A stretch of DNA of 64,000 nt from Planctomycetaceae bacterium (GCA_021732785.1 JAKFUG010000008.1:62001-126000); one strand, 5' to 3'. Positions 7,967-18,335 are shown, counted from the first letter of the stretch. The notes: generated from the letters alone by a model not told the origin. Program-made: numbers and translations.

Positions 7967-9676
7967 ATGTTTCGATGGTTGATGCTCACCAGTTTCCTGC
8001 TGACGACGGCGACCGCCTTCGCGCAGGCCAAGTTCGACCCCACCGCGGAAGCGCTCAAGCACATCGCCGGTTGCAAAGTCGGCAAGCTCGATTGGCCGAG
8101 CTGGGGCGGCACGCCGTACCGCAACAACACGCCGGAAGCCAAAGACCTTCCCGATTCGTGGGATCTGACCACCGGCGAGAACATCCTCTGGGCCTCGCCG
8201 CTCGGCTCGCAAACTTATGGCAATCCGGTCATCGCCAACGGGAAAGTGTACGTCGGCACGAACAACAACTTCGGTTACCTCAAACGCTATCCCAAGAACG
8301 TCGATCTGGGCGTCCTGCTCTGTTTCGAGGAAAAGACCGGCAAGTTCCTGTGGCAGGCTTCCAGTCCCAAATTGGCCGCGGGTCGTGTGAATGACTGGCC
8401 GCAACAGGGAATCTGCTCGACAGTGTACTGCGAAGATTCCCGCGTGTGGTACGTCACCAGTCGCGGAGAAGTGATGTGCCTCGACGCGGAGGGTTTTCAC
8501 GACGGCAAAAACAACGGCCCCTTCAAGGCGGAGTCGAACGAAAACAAGGACGAAGCGGACATCATCTGGCGATTCGACATGATGGGTCAGCTCGGCGTCT
8601 CGCAGCACAACATGTGCAGTTGCTCGGTCACCGCGTGGGGGGATTGGCTGTTCGTCGACACCGGTAATGGCGTGGATGAATCGCACATCAACATTCCCGC
8701 ACCAAAGGCTCCCAGCCATCTGTGCATGAACAAGAACACGGGCGAAGTGATCTGGAAGGACGGCTCCCCCGGTACGAACGTACTCCACGGTCAATGGTCG
8801 TCGCCGTGCTGCTTTGAAGTCGACGGCCAGAAGCAGGTTGTCTTCGGTTCGGGAGACGGCTGGATCTACAGCTTCGATCCCGCCGGTGACGGCAAAGGCG
8901 GCACCAAGCTGCTGTGGAAGTTCGACGGGAATCCTAAGGAGTCGATCTACGTCCTCGGCGGCCGGGCGACCCGCAACCACATCATCGGCACCCCGGTCTT
9001 CTACGATGGGCATGTCTATAGTGCCGTGGGTGAAGACCCGGAACACGGTGAAGGGGTCGGTCACCTCTACTGCATCGACCCGAAGAAGCGCGGCGACATC
9101 AGCCTCGAACTCGCGATGGACAAGGACGGCAAAGAACTTGCCCCGCGACGTTTGCAAGCGATCGATACGAAGAAGGGTGAAAAAGCCATTCCGAATCCGA
9201 ACGCCGGGGCGGTCTGGCACTACGACAGCTTCGACGCCAACGGCAACGGCAAAATCGAATTCGAAGAAACCATGCACCGCACCATCGGCAGCGTCGCCAT
9301 CAAGGACGACATCCTCATCGTCGCCGATTTCAGCGGCCTGGTTCACTGCCTCGATGCCAAGAAGCTCAGTTCCAACGGCAAGCCAACCGTCTACTGGACG
9401 CACGACATGTTCGCCGCCTCGTGGGGTTCGCCCCTCATCGCCGACGGCAAGGTTTACATCGGTGACGAAGACGGCGATATCAGCATCTTCAAATTGTCGA
9501 AGGACAAGGAAGACCCGACGGAAGTCAGCATGGTAAACTCGGTTTACAGCACCCCGGTGGCAGCGAACAACACGTTGTACATTGCCAACAAGTCCACGAT
9601 CATGGCGATCAAAAAGGGAGCAAAACTCGAAGGGGGCGTGAAATTCGGCTCCGCCGATTCAAGCGATTCCGAGTAG
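7967..9676 (+). CDS. Secreted PQQ-like beta-propeller protein containing an EF-hand loop
   Basis: 569-residue exported protein, signal peptide MFRWLMLTSFLLTTATAFAQA. Propeller blades are marked by repeats such as CFEEKTGKFLWQ, CMNKNTGEVIWK, VFGSGDGWIYSFD and CLDAKKL. Near residue 425-440 a canonical EF-hand calcium loop interrupts the blades: DANGNGKIEFEE, with Asp/Asn at positions 1, 3 and 5, Gly at 6 and Glu at 12. The start at 7967 has AAGGG 8 nt upstream; an in-frame ATG at 7946 lacks a ribosome site and would add residues before the signal peptide. It follows the Uma2 gene by 30 bp, so co-transcription with 4728 and 7316 is likely. Function beyond a periplasmic propeller is unknown. Confidence 0.88.
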   Translation: MFRWLMLTSFLLTTATAFAQAKFDPTAEALKHIAGCKVGKLDWPSWGGTPYRNNTPEAKDLPDSWDLTTGENILWASPLGSQTYGNPVIANGKVYVGTNNNFGYLKRYPKNVDLGVLLCFEEKTGKFLWQASSPKLAAGRVNDWPQQGICSTVYCEDSRVWYVTSRGEVMCLDAEGFHDGKNNGPFKAESNENKDEADIIWRFDMMGQLGVSQHNMCSCSVTAWGDWLFVDTGNGVDESHINIPAPKAPSHLCMNKNTGEVIWKDGSPGTNVLHGQWSSPCCFEVDGQKQVVFGSGDGWIYSFDPAGDGKGGTKLLWKFDGNPKESIYVLGGRATRNHIIGTPVFYDGHVYSAVGEDPEHGEGVGHLYCIDPKKRGDISLELAMDKDGKELAPRRLQAIDTKKGEKAIPNPNAGAVWHYDSFDANGNGKIEFEETMHRTIGSVAIKDDILIVADFSGLVHCLDAKKLSSNGKPTVYWTHDMFAASWGSPLIADGKVYIGDEDGDISIFKLSKDKEDPTEVSMVNSVYSTPVAANNTLYIANKSTIMAIKKGAKLEGGVKFGSADSSDSE

Positions 9677-9745
9677 TTAAGAAAAGTATCCGACTCCGCT
9701 TGCGGTTTCGCGCCCCGCCCCGAACGCTTGCCAGTGCTCCCGCCC

Positions 9746-10933
9746 ATGCTGTCGACTTCTTCCAACGGTGAAGTGCTCGACCCGTTCGACTACGATCCGC
9801 GCACGCGGGTCGTCTTCGGACCGGGAGTGGTGCATCGTTTGGGCGAGCTGGTTGCCGAGTATGGCGGGAAGCACGTGCTGCTGGTGACCGACCACGGTAT
9901 TGAAGCCGCCGGGCATGTCGCTCCGTGCCTGGCGAGTCTGCACCAGCGCGGCATCGCCTGCACGGTTTTTCGTGACGTTCAACCCAACCCCACTACCGAT
10001 GATGTCGCACGGGGGCTGGCCGTCGCGAAGCACGAGAGGATCGATTTCTTCGTTGCGGTCGGTGGCGGCAGCGCGATGGATTGCGCGAAGGGGGTCAACT
10101 TCCTGCTGACCAACGGCGGGGAGATGCGCGACTACTGGGGCGTCGGCAAGGCCCACGCGCCGATGCTCCCTTTGGTTGCCGTTCCGACCACCGCAGGGAC
10201 GGGGAGCGAAGCCCAGTCATTCGCGCTGATCGCCGATGCCGCCACGCATCGCAAGATGGCCTGCGGCGACAAAAAGGCCGCGTGTCGGGCCGCGCTGCTC
10301 GATCCGGAACTGACCATCAGCATGCCCGCCGGGGTGACCGCCGCCACGGGGATCGACGCCATCAGCCACGCGGTCGAGTCGTTCGTCACGACCAAACGGA
10401 ACCCGATTTCGCAGGTTTTCAGCCGTCGCGCGTGGAAGCTGTTGTCGACCGGTTTCCCCGCTGTGATTGCCGATCGCAGCAGCATTCAGGCTCGCGGAGC
10501 GATGTTGCTGGGAGCACACATGGCCGGGGCGGCGATCGAAAACTCGATGCTCGGCGCGACGCACGCCCTCGCCAATCCGCTGACGGCCCATTACGACATT
10601 ACGCACGGCTTGGCGATTGGTCTGATGTTGCCCCATGTCGTACGGTATAATTCGGAAGTTGTCGCCGCGATGTATGGACGGCTGGCAGCCGATGCGGGCC
10701 TGTGCGAACACGAAGATCCCGTGGCCAGCGAACTGTTGGCGAACCAGATCGCCGGTTGGGTCCGCACCGCCGGGTGTCCGACAGCGCTGCGGGAATGCGG
10801 CGTCGATCGGTCGCGGTTGTCGCACCTCGCGGAAGAAGCGGCGCAGCAATGGACCGGAACGTTCAATCCTCGCCCCGTCGCTGCCCAGCAATTAGAGGAA
10901 CTGTACCGATGCGCCTACGAGCCCGCTGCCTGA
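9746..10933 (+). CDS. Iron-containing alcohol dehydrogenase
   Basis: 395-residue group III (Fe-ADH) dehydrogenase, an NAD(P)-dependent oxidoreductase that interconverts alcohols and aldehydes in the cytoplasm. Seen: N-terminal PRTRVVFGPGV, the dinucleotide motif VGGGSAMDCAKG, the substrate-domain PTTAGTGSEA, and the metal-site residues in GIDAISHAVES (Asp, His) and GATHALANPLTAHYDITHG (His, His). Start set at the ATG at 9746; a TTG lies six codons upstream. It sits 69 bp after a PQQ-like propeller gene and overlaps the next one's likely start by 25 bp, suggesting a single transcript. The substrate cannot be predicted. Confidence 0.93.
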   Translation: MLSTSSNGEVLDPFDYDPRTRVVFGPGVVHRLGELVAEYGGKHVLLVTDHGIEAAGHVAPCLASLHQRGIACTVFRDVQPNPTTDDVARGLAVAKHERIDFFVAVGGGSAMDCAKGVNFLLTNGGEMRDYWGVGKAHAPMLPLVAVPTTAGTGSEAQSFALIADAATHRKMACGDKKAACRAALLDPELTISMPAGVTAATGIDAISHAVESFVTTKRNPISQVFSRRAWKLLSTGFPAVIADRSSIQARGAMLLGAHMAGAAIENSMLGATHALANPLTAHYDITHGLAIGLMLPHVVRYNSEVVAAMYGRLAADAGLCEHEDPVASELLANQIAGWVRTAGCPTALRECGVDRSRLSHLAEEAAQQWTGTFNPRPVAAQQLEELYRCAYEPAA

Positions 10934-12234
10934 GTTTCACGCAACCAACGTCGGGAACTCTGTGTGCCACTGGCTCCGCCAGTGTTCTTTCCACGGGGCC
11001 GGAAAGCTGTCATCAATCAGAATTCAAGACACTGGCTGAGCCAGTGGCACACCGGAACTCGCGAATCGTCTCCACGTGGCGGAATGCGGTTTTGGTGGCG
11101 ATGGTCACGCTCACTTTTGCCGGCTCGTTGCGTGCGGCCGAGCCGCTGAAATCTCCCGACGATGACAGTTGGGCATCGTTCCGCAAGAACATTTCTCAGA
11201 CCGGGGTGGCGCATTCGCCGTTGCCGGACAAACTCGAACTCTTGTGGCACGTGGAACTCGGCGAACAGGTCGTCGCCACCGCGGCCATTGTGGGCGAGCG
11301 GGTCTACGTCCCCTGTTTGTCCGGCGAACTCGTCTGCCTGGATCGCAAAACCGGCCAGCGCGTGTGGACCTACAAATCGGTGGAGAAAGTCGAACCGAAT
11401 TCCTTCGCACCGGGGTTCAAATCGTCGCCCACCGTCACGGCAACCTGCGTGTATCTCGGCGATGAAGACGGCCTCTTCCACGCCATCGATCGGGCCACCG
11501 GTCAGAAGAAGTGGACCTTCGAGACGCAAGGCGAAATCTACAGTTCCGCGGCCGTGGTCAACGGACGCATTCTGTTCGGATCGTACGACAACTATCTCTA
11601 CTGCCTGAAGGAAGCCGACGGCACATTCGCGTGGAAGTTCCAGACGGAGGGTTACGTCCACTGTGCTCCGGCGATTTCGGACAAGTACACGTTCATTGCT
11701 GGATGCGACGAACATCTGCGGGTCATCGACATCGAGACCGGAGAATTGTTCGCCGACACGCCGTTGCAGACGTATCTCATCGCCTCTCCAGCGGTGATTG
11801 GAGACATGCTGTATGTCGGAACGTATGCCAGTGAAGTGGTCGCCGTCGACTGGCGGAAATCCGATGTGAAGTGGCGTTACAAAGCCGGCGCGGGAGATTT
11901 TCCGTTCCACTCCTCCGCCGCCGTGACGGACAAGATGGTGATCGTCGGCGGTCGTGACAAACTCGTCCACGGCATCGATCGCGTCACCGGCGAGAAGCGG
12001 TGGACGTTCGCCAGCCGCGCGAAGATCGACAGTTCTCCCGCCGTGATCGGCGACCGGGTCTTCATCGGTTCCAACGACGGCAATCTCTACGAACTCGGTC
12101 TCGCCGACGGAAAAGAACGCTGGAAATTCAACGCCGGCAAACCAATCTCCGCCGGTCCCGCCATCGGTGAAGGCGTGCTCGTCATCGGCAGCGAATCGCG
12201 CGACGGCAAAGTGTATTGCTTCGGGAAGAAGTAA
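10909..12234 (+). CDS. Secreted PQQ-like beta-propeller (BamB-like) protein; N-terminus crossed by a REP pair
   Basis: Exported propeller with about eight ~40-residue blades ([65 protein letters not shown]), resembling BamB-type scaffolds. The true signal sequence is around [25 protein letters not shown]. The start is uncertain: ATG at 10909 has GAGGAA at good spacing and overlaps the dehydrogenase stop, giving 441 residues, but translation would then run through the REP pair at 10961-11052. An alternative is a GTG near 11045 inside the right REP arm, or an ATG at 11101. Together with 4728 and 7967 this makes three paralogous propellers in 7.5 kb. Confidence 0.85.
   Translation: MRLRARCLSFTQPTSGTLCATGSASVLSTGPESCHQSEFKTLAEPVAHRNSRIVSTWRNAVLVAMVTLTFAGSLRAAEPLKSPDDDSWASFRKNISQTGVAHSPLPDKLELLWHVELGEQVVATAAIVGERVYVPCLSGELVCLDRKTGQRVWTYKSVEKVEPNSFAPGFKSSPTVTATCVYLGDEDGLFHAIDRATGQKKWTFETQGEIYSSAAVVNGRILFGSYDNYLYCLKEADGTFAWKFQTEGYVHCAPAISDKYTFIAGCDEHLRVIDIETGELFADTPLQTYLIASPAVIGDMLYVGTYASEVVAVDWRKSDVKWRYKAGAGDFPFHSSAAVTDKMVIVGGRDKLVHGIDRVTGEKRWTFASRAKIDSSPAVIGDRVFIGSNDGNLYELGLADGKERWKFNAGKPISAGPAIGEGVLVIGSESRDGKVYCFGKK
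10961..11052. repeat. REP-pair, family 1, copy 2
   Basis: Left unit TGTGTGCCACTGGCTCCGCC-AGTG (10961-10984) and inverted right unit (11030-11052) separated by 45 bp. It lies just after the dehydrogenase stop and is read through in frame by the next propeller gene if that gene starts at 10909. Confidence 0.9.
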
Positions 12235-12278
12235 GCCGCTGTGGTTTTTTGATCCCCAGCGACAGTGAGGTGCAGATT

Positions 12279-13589
12279 ATGTCTCTCGAAATCACCGATA
12301 CGACCGAAGTGGGCAGTTACTTCGTGTCGAATTACCCGCCGTTCTCGCAATGGGACCGGATGTCTGTTCCCGAGATTGACGCCGCGCTCGACGCCGAGCC
12401 CGATAGTTCGATCCCGCTCGGGCTGTACCTGCACATTCCGTTCTGCCGGAAGCGCTGCAAATTCTGCTATTTCCGCGTCTACACGAACCAGAACGCCTCG
12501 GCGATTGAACGCTATGTCAATGCGCTCGCTGCGGAAATCGATCTCGTCAGCCACAAGCGCGGCGTGCAGGGCCGCGAACTGAAGTTCGTTTATTTCGGCG
12601 GGGGAACGCCGTCGTATCTCAGCGCGAAGCAACTGCGGTTCCTGCGGGATTCACTGCATCGCTCCGTCTCGTGGGATCACGCCGACGAAGTCACGTTTGA
12701 ATGCGAACCGGGGACGCTGAGTCTCGAAAAGGTGCAGACGTTGAAAGATATTGGCGTCACGCGCGTGTCGCTCGGCGTCGAAAATTTCAGCGACGCGATC
12801 CTCGAAGAAAACGGCCGGGCTCACCTTTCACCCGAAATCGAAAAAGCCTATGGCTGGCTGCAACAGGTCGGCTTTCCGCAGATCAATGTCGACCTCATCG
12901 CCGGGATGATCGGCGAGACCGACGACAACTGGCGGAACTGCGTCGAGCGCGTGAAGGCGATGGCCCCCGACAACATCACCATGTACCAGATGGAACTGCC
13001 GTTCAACACGCTGATCTCGAAAGACATGCGCGAGCACGGCGTCGAATCGCCGGTCGCAAACTGGGCCACGAAACGCCGGTGGGTGAGCGAAGCGATCGAT
13101 ACGCTTGCCGCGGCGGGGTATCACGTTTCCAGCGGGAACGAAATGGTGCGCGATCCGGTGCGCGACCGGTTCATCTACCGCGACAATCTCTTCCGCGGGA
13201 ACGACATCATTTGCGCGGGCGTGTCGTCCTTCGGGCACTTCCAGGGCGTGCATTATCAGAATGTCGACGGCATCGACGAATACCTGTCGATCGTCGAAGG
13301 GGGCGCATTACCGATCAATCGGGCGCTGCGGCCCACCGAGCATCAACGCCTCATCCGCGAGTTCGTCCTGCAAATGAAAGAAGGGGGCGTGGCCACGGCT
13401 CCGCTTCACGAAAAGTTTGGGATCGATCCCAAAGTGGAATTCGCCGACGCGCTGGCCAACCAGCAGGCGAAGGGGTATCTCGAAGTGCAGGGGGACGACG
13501 TGGTTCTCACCCGCCGCGGGTTGTTGCAGGTGGACAGCCTGCTGACCGAATACTTCGAGCCGCAACACCGGGCCGTTCGATACACCTGA
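12279..13589 (+). CDS. Radical SAM protein of the HemN/HemW (coproporphyrinogen III oxidase-like) family
   Basis: 436-residue radical SAM enzyme. The 4Fe-4S/SAM cysteines are C56, C60 and C63 in [13 protein letters not shown]; a glycine-rich SAM contact ([11 protein letters not shown]) and the [11 protein letters not shown] block typical of HemN/HemW follow, and the C-terminus has the HemN-type winged-helix region. Family roles include anaerobic coproporphyrinogen III decarboxylation (HemN) and heme chaperoning (HemW); which applies here cannot be told from sequence, and HemN-like proteins with other substrates exist. Start ATG at 12279 has GTGAGGTG upstream; the in-frame extension from 12216 overlaps the previous gene. 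It follows the third propeller by 44 bp. Confidence 0.85.
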   Translation: MSLEITDTTEVGSYFVSNYPPFSQWDRMSVPEIDAALDAEPDSSIPLGLYLHIPFCRKRCKFCYFRVYTNQNASAIERYVNALAAEIDLVSHKRGVQGRELKFVYFGGGTPSYLSAKQLRFLRDSLHRSVSWDHADEVTFECEPGTLSLEKVQTLKDIGVTRVSLGVENFSDAILEENGRAHLSPEIEKAYGWLQQVGFPQINVDLIAGMIGETDDNWRNCVERVKAMAPDNITMYQMELPFNTLISKDMREHGVESPVANWATKRRWVSEAIDTLAAAGYHVSSGNEMVRDPVRDRFIYRDNLFRGNDIICAGVSSFGHFQGVHYQNVDGIDEYLSIVEGGALPINRALRPTEHQRLIREFVLQMKEGGVATAPLHEKFGIDPKVEFADALANQQAKGYLEVQGDDVVLTRRGLLQVDSLLTEYFEPQHRAVRYT

Positions 13590-13713
13590 TCCGCAAGATC
13601 GGTATTCCGCAGCGATCCTGTTGTCACGAATCCACTCGGGCCGATATGATTTTGAATTCGGCGGTGATGGTGCGCGGGGGGCCATTTGCCTGAAGTCCAC
13701 GATGGGAAATGGG

Positions 13714-15039
13714 ATGCACGCTCTGTTTGGTTCGCCGCGACGATTCTGCGATGGATTATCGCGTCGGTCCTTCGTGCAGGCCGGGGCCCTGGGCGTGGGC
13801 GGTTTGACCCTTCCGGGACTGTTGCGAGCCGAATCCGCGGCCAAATCGCGATCGCACAAAGCGATCATCATGGTCTATCTCTCCGGCGGGATTGCCCATC
13901 AGGACACGTTCGATCTGAAACCCGATGCTCCTGCCGAAATCCGCGGGGAGTTCAAACCGATTGATTCGTCGGTGCCGGGGATGCAGGTCTGCGAACATCT
14001 GCCGAAGCTGGCCCGGGTGATGGATCGCTGTACGGTGATCCGTTCGGTCGTCGGCCAGCGCGATGAACATTCGAGCTTTCAGAACCTCACCGGTTATACG
14101 ATGGGGGAAACGCAGCGGCTTGAGCTGCCGCACTTCGGTTCGTTCGTGTCGAAAATTCAGGGGCCGACCAACCCGGTGGTGCCGCCGTTTGTCGATCTCT
14201 TTCCCACGATGCAGCATCGCCCCTACAACAGCACCGGGGCGGGGTTCCTTGGCCCAGCGTATCAACAAGTGCGGGCCGACGGTGAAGACGTCGCCAGCAT
14301 GAAGCTGCGGTATATCGAAAGTCCACAGTTCCGCCACCGACGCAGTTTGCTGGAACAACTCGATGCGTTGCGAAATACCGCGAGCCAATCCGGACTCGGG
14401 GCGATGGACGAAAACTATCGTCGCGCGTTCGATGTGTTGACGTCCTCCCGCGTCGTGGAAGCGATGGACGTCGAGCGCGAAGATCCGAAAGTCCGCGATC
14501 GTTACGGCAAAGGATCGTCCAAACATCTCGGCGATGGAGCACCGCTGTGGAATGATCAACTGCTCATCGCGCGGCGATTGATCGAAGCGGGCGTCCGCGT
14601 GGTGACCGTCGGGTATGGCTTCTGGGATACGCACGGCAACAATTTTGCGCACATGAAACAACACTTGCCGACATTCGATACGGGATTATCAGCCCTCATC
14701 GAAGATCTGGTGAATCGCGGCTTGGATCGCGATGTGCAGGTGGTGGTGTGGGGTGAATTCGGTCGCACGCCGAAGATCAACACGAATGCCGGGCGCGATC
14801 ATTGGGCTCCCGTGCAGGCTGCGTTGCTCGCCGGGGGTGACATTCCCCGCGGAATGGTGCTCGGCGCGACGGACAAAACGGGCGGATACGCTTCCGAACG
14901 CCCGGTTCATTACCGTGACGTGCTCGCCACGGTCTATCACCACCTGGGCATCGACCCACACAGTTTCGTGCGCGATCAGAACGACCGCCCGATCACTCCG
15001 CTGCCGGAAGATTGCCGGCCCATTCGCGAGTTGATCTGA
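13714..15039 (+). CDS. DUF1501 domain protein, Tat-type signal
   Basis: 441-residue exported protein of the DUF1501 family (alkaline-phosphatase-like/sulfatase-like fold), found in large numbers in planctomycetes, usually partnered with DUF1553 cytochrome proteins. The N-terminus MHALFGSPRRFCDGLSRRSFVQAGALGVGG is the usual family Tat-like leader (SRRSF), which sets the start at 13714 rather than an in-frame TTG at 13621. Seen: IIMVYLSGGIAHQDTFDLKPDAP, VGQRDEHSSFQNLTGY, WDTHGNNFAHMKQHLP, VVVWGEFGRTPKINTNAGRDHW. No DUF1553/DUF1549 partner is adjacent, which is unusual for the family. Function unknown; periplasmic location expected. Confidence 0.92.
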   Translation: MHALFGSPRRFCDGLSRRSFVQAGALGVGGLTLPGLLRAESAAKSRSHKAIIMVYLSGGIAHQDTFDLKPDAPAEIRGEFKPIDSSVPGMQVCEHLPKLARVMDRCTVIRSVVGQRDEHSSFQNLTGYTMGETQRLELPHFGSFVSKIQGPTNPVVPPFVDLFPTMQHRPYNSTGAGFLGPAYQQVRADGEDVASMKLRYIESPQFRHRRSLLEQLDALRNTASQSGLGAMDENYRRAFDVLTSSRVVEAMDVEREDPKVRDRYGKGSSKHLGDGAPLWNDQLLIARRLIEAGVRVVTVGYGFWDTHGNNFAHMKQHLPTFDTGLSALIEDLVNRGLDRDVQVVVWGEFGRTPKINTNAGRDHWAPVQAALLAGGDIPRGMVLGATDKTGGYASERPVHYRDVLATVYHHLGIDPHSFVRDQNDRPITPLPEDCRPIRELI

Positions 15040-15062
15040 ACCTGTCGTTCGGCTCCGGTCAT

Positions 15063-15151
15063 CGCTTTGCGGTTTCGCGCCTTGCGCAGAGACCAGACAG
15101 TGATCGGCGATCACGCGTTGGGTTCAGTGCGAGGCGCGAAACCGCAAAGCG
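15063..15151. repeat. Inverted repeat between convergent genes
   Basis: 23-bp arms (15063-15085, CGCTTTGCGGTTTCGCGCC-TTGC, and complement at 15129-15151) match at 22 positions, with a nested TGATCGGCGATCA palindrome in the loop (15101-15113). It occupies almost the whole gap between the convergent DUF1501 and ABC-permease genes and may serve as a bidirectional transcription stop. The TTGCGGTTTCGCGCC core also appears unpaired near 9699. Confidence 0.8.
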
Positions 15152-15157
15152 GACAAT

Positions 15158-17272
15158 TCACGCCGATTGTACCGCTGGACGCGGAGTGCGTGTGACGATC
15201 AACGCGGCAATGGAAAGCGGAATCAGCGTGAAAACCGGGATCCACCACGGCAAATGCACGAGGTTTTCCAACCCCGTTGCCCATGAGCCGAGATACGGGG
15301 TGAGCTTCGGTAATGCCAATACGGCGGTGTTGTGAATCGCGTGCATCAGCACGCCGGGCCACAGGCTGCCGCTGCGGTACGCCAACCAGCCGAGGACCAA
15401 CCCCAGCATCGCCGTCGGGGGGAAGCGTTCCAGCAGCAGGGCATCGCGCACCAGCACGTGAAACAGTCCGAACAGCGCCGCAGTGAGGACGATTGCCGCA
15501 CCCGGCCGCATGGCCGAACCAAACGCCTTCAACAGGAAACCGCGGAAAAAGAGTTCCTCGCAGACTGCCGGGCAGAGTGCCAGCGCGAAGAGCTTCAGGG
15601 CAAACGGCGTGCGGTCCAACTCTTCTTTCAGCGGTTTCATCAACTCGACCAGCGAATGGAACCGACTCGGTGCGATCAGCAGCACTTCGATTTCATAGGC
15701 AAGGGGCCACAAGGACAGCCCGGCCAACACGGCTGCGATCAACATCGTGAACGAGGGTGGATTCAACCCGAAGGCCGACACCCAGGGGACGCGACCGTAT
15801 GCCGACAACCATAACGGCCAGACGGCGAACAGCGCGATCAACACCACGGCGTTGGCCATCAACCGGGCGCTGATCGACCACTCGGCAAAGCGCCCCGGCA
15901 CGCTGCTGAGAATAATGAACGCGGGAAACAAGACGACCAGCGCCGTCAGACCCTGTTCCCAGCGCAATCGCGGCTGAACCTCTTCCGGACGACGAAGGGC
16001 ATCGCGCCAACTGCCGTTGCTGCCGTACAGGACGGCATCGGTTCCGAAGATGCGAACGGCGATCGCGAGTGCCACGGCGGTCCACACGCCGTTGGCAATA
16101 AGGGCCACCGACAGGGCGGCCGAACTAACATGCCCATCCAGCAAATCGCGCGTCACCAGCACCATGTTGGCGAGTGGCACCAGCGCCCATCCCAGTGTGA
16201 GTTTGAGTCCCGGCAATAGGGCGAGAATTCCGGGGGTGATGGACAGCATCATCAACGGAATCAGGTACGCCTGGGCTTCTTTGAAACTGCGGGCGACACT
16301 CGTCAGCGCCAGAATCACGGCGGAAAAGAATGCGGCAAACGCGGCGAGCAAACCCAGCACTTGCAGCAAACGGAGCGGACTCAAGCCGCCAGCCCCGAAC
16401 AGCAACTCTTCAAATCCGGTCGAGAACGCGGTGACGACCATCGCGCCCAGGTTGACGAACGCGGTCATCAAGGCGACAAACACGACGGCGGCATACTTCG
16501 CCAGCAGCACGCGGGTGCGGGAAATCGGCGCGGCCATCAAGGCTTCCAGCGTGCCCCGTTCGCGCTCACCGGCGGTCAGATCGATCGCGGGATAAACCGC
16601 CCCGGTCACCGTCATCAAAATGAGAATCAACGGGACCAGTGTCGCCAGGGAAAAGGCCGGCACTGCGACGCCGGGGACCGTTGCCACGGACCAACCGACG
16701 GGAAGTTGGACGATCGGTTGCTGCGCGGCGAAATAACGGGCTACGAAATCATCGTTCACCGCGCGGAATCGCTTCTCGATATGCTCGCGGACTTCGCGAC
16801 CGAGCGGTGAATCCTTGCGAACGATGAACTCGACCGACAACGGCAATTTCCGACCCGCGGGAAATCGCACGGCAATATCGGCCATCTGCGTGCGCACCAT
16901 TTCTTCCAGCGAATGTTCCTCCTTCATCTCGTTCGCTTGAATGAGTTGCAGTCGCGGTTCGATCGGTTCGCCAGGTTTTGCCGGCAAGGGATGCGCCCGG
17001 TCCAACTCGTGTCCGAGGAGTTGATTTCCGCTCGAATACGTGGCGGTGAAGAGTGCCAGATCCTTGGTATTCTCGACTGCGATCTGATATTCCGCGGGCG
17101 ATTGCTGATCGAGTTGCGCAAACAGAAACTTCGAGAACGCCATCCCCAGCAGCGGGTAGACGAGAATCGGCATCAGGATCAACGTGGCAATCGTCCGCCG
17201 ATCGCGCAGTGTTTCCCTTAGTTCCTTCAGTGTCAGCCGGCCCCATGCGGCGAGGTTGTGACCCGCGCTCAT
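15158..17272 (-). CDS. NatB-type ABC permease fused to a CPBP (CAAX-like) intramembrane protease
   Basis: 704-residue membrane protein. Residues 1-~400 resemble ABC-2/NatB permeases: an N-terminal helix ([16 protein letters not shown]), a long extracytoplasmic domain (~45-205), then a helix bundle with the [16 protein letters not shown] loop. Residues ~500-680 form a CPBP protease domain with EELFFRG (EExxxR), FHVL and HAIHN motifs supplying the conserved Glu, Arg and His residues. Known in planctomycetes as a fused ABC permease/CPBP protein; export of Na+ or a peptide, possibly processed by the protease half, is inference. Its start overlaps the ATPase stop (ATGA) at 17269-17272, implying translational coupling. 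Confidence 0.9.
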   Translation of the reverse strand: MSAGHNLAAWGRLTLKELRETLRDRRTIATLILMPILVYPLLGMAFSKFLFAQLDQQSPAEYQIAVENTKDLALFTATYSSGNQLLGHELDRAHPLPAKPGEPIEPRLQLIQANEMKEEHSLEEMVRTQMADIAVRFPAGRKLPLSVEFIVRKDSPLGREVREHIEKRFRAVNDDFVARYFAAQQPIVQLPVGWSVATVPGVAVPAFSLATLVPLILILMTVTGAVYPAIDLTAGERERGTLEALMAAPISRTRVLLAKYAAVVFVALMTAFVNLGAMVVTAFSTGFEELLFGAGGLSPLRLLQVLGLLAAFAAFFSAVILALTSVARSFKEAQAYLIPLMMLSITPGILALLPGLKLTLGWALVPLANMVLVTRDLLDGHVSSAALSVALIANGVWTAVALAIAVRIFGTDAVLYGSNGSWRDALRRPEEVQPRLRWEQGLTALVVLFPAFIILSSVPGRFAEWSISARLMANAVVLIALFAVWPLWLSAYGRVPWVSAFGLNPPSFTMLIAAVLAGLSLWPLAYEIEVLLIAPSRFHSLVELMKPLKEELDRTPFALKLFALALCPAVCEELFFRGFLLKAFGSAMRPGAAIVLTAALFGLFHVLVRDALLLERFPPTAMLGLVLGWLAYRSGSLWPGVLMHAIHNTAVLALPKLTPYLGSWATGLENLVHLPWWIPVFTLIPLSIAALIVTRTPRPAVQSA

Positions 17273-18024
17273 GACGCCCGTCCCAACGCCGGGGCGGCCG
17301 TGCCGAGAAGTTGCAGGAACATATCATGCAATCCGGAACAACCCATAGCGGCTTGCAGTTCGGATAGAGTTCCTTCCTGTTGCAAGCGGCCGCGGTTGAG
17401 CAGGCCCATCCGATCGCAGACACGCGACGCTTCTTCCAGACGGTGTGTGCAGAGGATGATGGCTTTGCCCAGCGTGCGCAGTTGGGCGACGTATTCAAAA
17501 ATGACGTGGGTGCCGATGATGTCGAGCCCGCGCGTCGGTTCATCGAGCAGCATCACCGGCGGGTCGTGCATCAATGCGCGGGCTAACGTGACCCGTTGTT
17601 TTTGTCCGGTGCTGAGAGTGGCACAGCGTTGATCGAGAAACCGACTCAGATCGAGCAACCGGGTCAATTCCTCGATCCGGCGCGTTTTGACGGAGGCGGG
17701 CAGATCGTACAGATCGGCAAAATAATGCAGCGTTTCCCGGGGAGTCAGCCATTGGTACAACCCGGCACTCGCTGAGACGAGGCCGATGAGCCGTTTGACT
17801 TTGTCCGGATGGACAGAGACTCGTTCGCCGCCCACGGTGACATCACCCGCTGTCGGGGTAAGCAGCCCCAGAATCATCCGTAGCGTGGTGGTTTTGCCCG
17901 CGCCGTTCGGGCCGAGCAACCCATACACTTCGCCCGCGGGAACGGTCAATGACAGGCCGTCGACCGCGCGCAGCGTCTGCCCGCCGGTGGAGAATTCTTT
18001 GGTAAGCTCGGAAACGACGATCAT
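17269..18024 (-). CDS. ABC transporter ATP-binding protein, NatA-like
   Basis: 251-residue ATPase partner of the permease-protease downstream. Seen: Walker [12 protein letters not shown]-loop equivalent region with LVSASAGLY, signature LSTGQKQRV, Walker [13 protein letters not shown], and switch His in [17 protein letters not shown] is where most families carry a glutamine. Start at 18024 ([11 protein letters not shown]) matches family N-termini; an in-frame extension from 18126 runs into the upstream spacer. Shares ATGA with the permease. Divergent from the Gfo/Idh/MocA gene across a 311-bp gap that holds the inverted repeat at 18131-18224. Confidence 0.95.
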   Translation of the reverse strand: MIVVSELTKEFSTGGQTLRAVDGLSLTVPAGEVYGLLGPNGAGKTTTLRMILGLLTPTAGDVTVGGERVSVHPDKVKRLIGLVSASAGLYQWLTPRETLHYFADLYDLPASVKTRRIEELTRLLDLSRFLDQRCATLSTGQKQRVTLARALMHDPPVMLLDEPTRGLDIIGTHVIFEYVAQLRTLGKAIILCTHRLEEASRVCDRMGLLNRGRLQQEGTLSELQAAMGCSGLHDMFLQLLGTAAPALGRAS

Positions 18025-18130
18025 GCGTGGGTCATTGGCGACGGGAGATCCGAACGGAGCACAGCCAAAGCACTTTACGCCGTTCGCCGCCAAAAACGCG
18101 AACGGAAACGGGTCAAATTTTGACAACTTT

Positions 18131-18224
18131 GTTTAGGCGCGACCCAACGGGGAGCGCTGCGCGGAATGCACAACGTGTTCTGACGGTTCAACGCCGCGCT
18201 CCCCCTGTCGGGTCGCGGCTAAAC
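18131..18224. repeat. Inverted repeat in the divergent promoter region
   Basis: Arms GTTTAGGCGCGACCCAACGG... (18131-18157) and the complement ending CGGCTAAAC (18196-18224) pair with a few mismatches around a 38-nt loop. The rest of the 18025-18335 gap has no gene. The element lies between two divergent promoters, so it is not a conventional terminator. Confidence 0.8.
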
Positions 18225-18335
18225 ATCTCGACACAATTCCGAATGGTTGATTGAGCGGCGTTCGTTGATGCACTAGACTGAAGACCTGTGATTTTGCCAA
18301 CGTCGTGCATTCAGTCATCTTTGAGGAATTCTGCC

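Noticed and set aside
7628-9403. Long reading frame on the minus strand opposite the second PQQ-like gene (591 codons)
   Set aside because: It is a shadow of the plus-strand gene's codon bias in GC-rich DNA; the translation is Val/Arg/Asp-rich with no family resemblance, and the sense gene is well supported.
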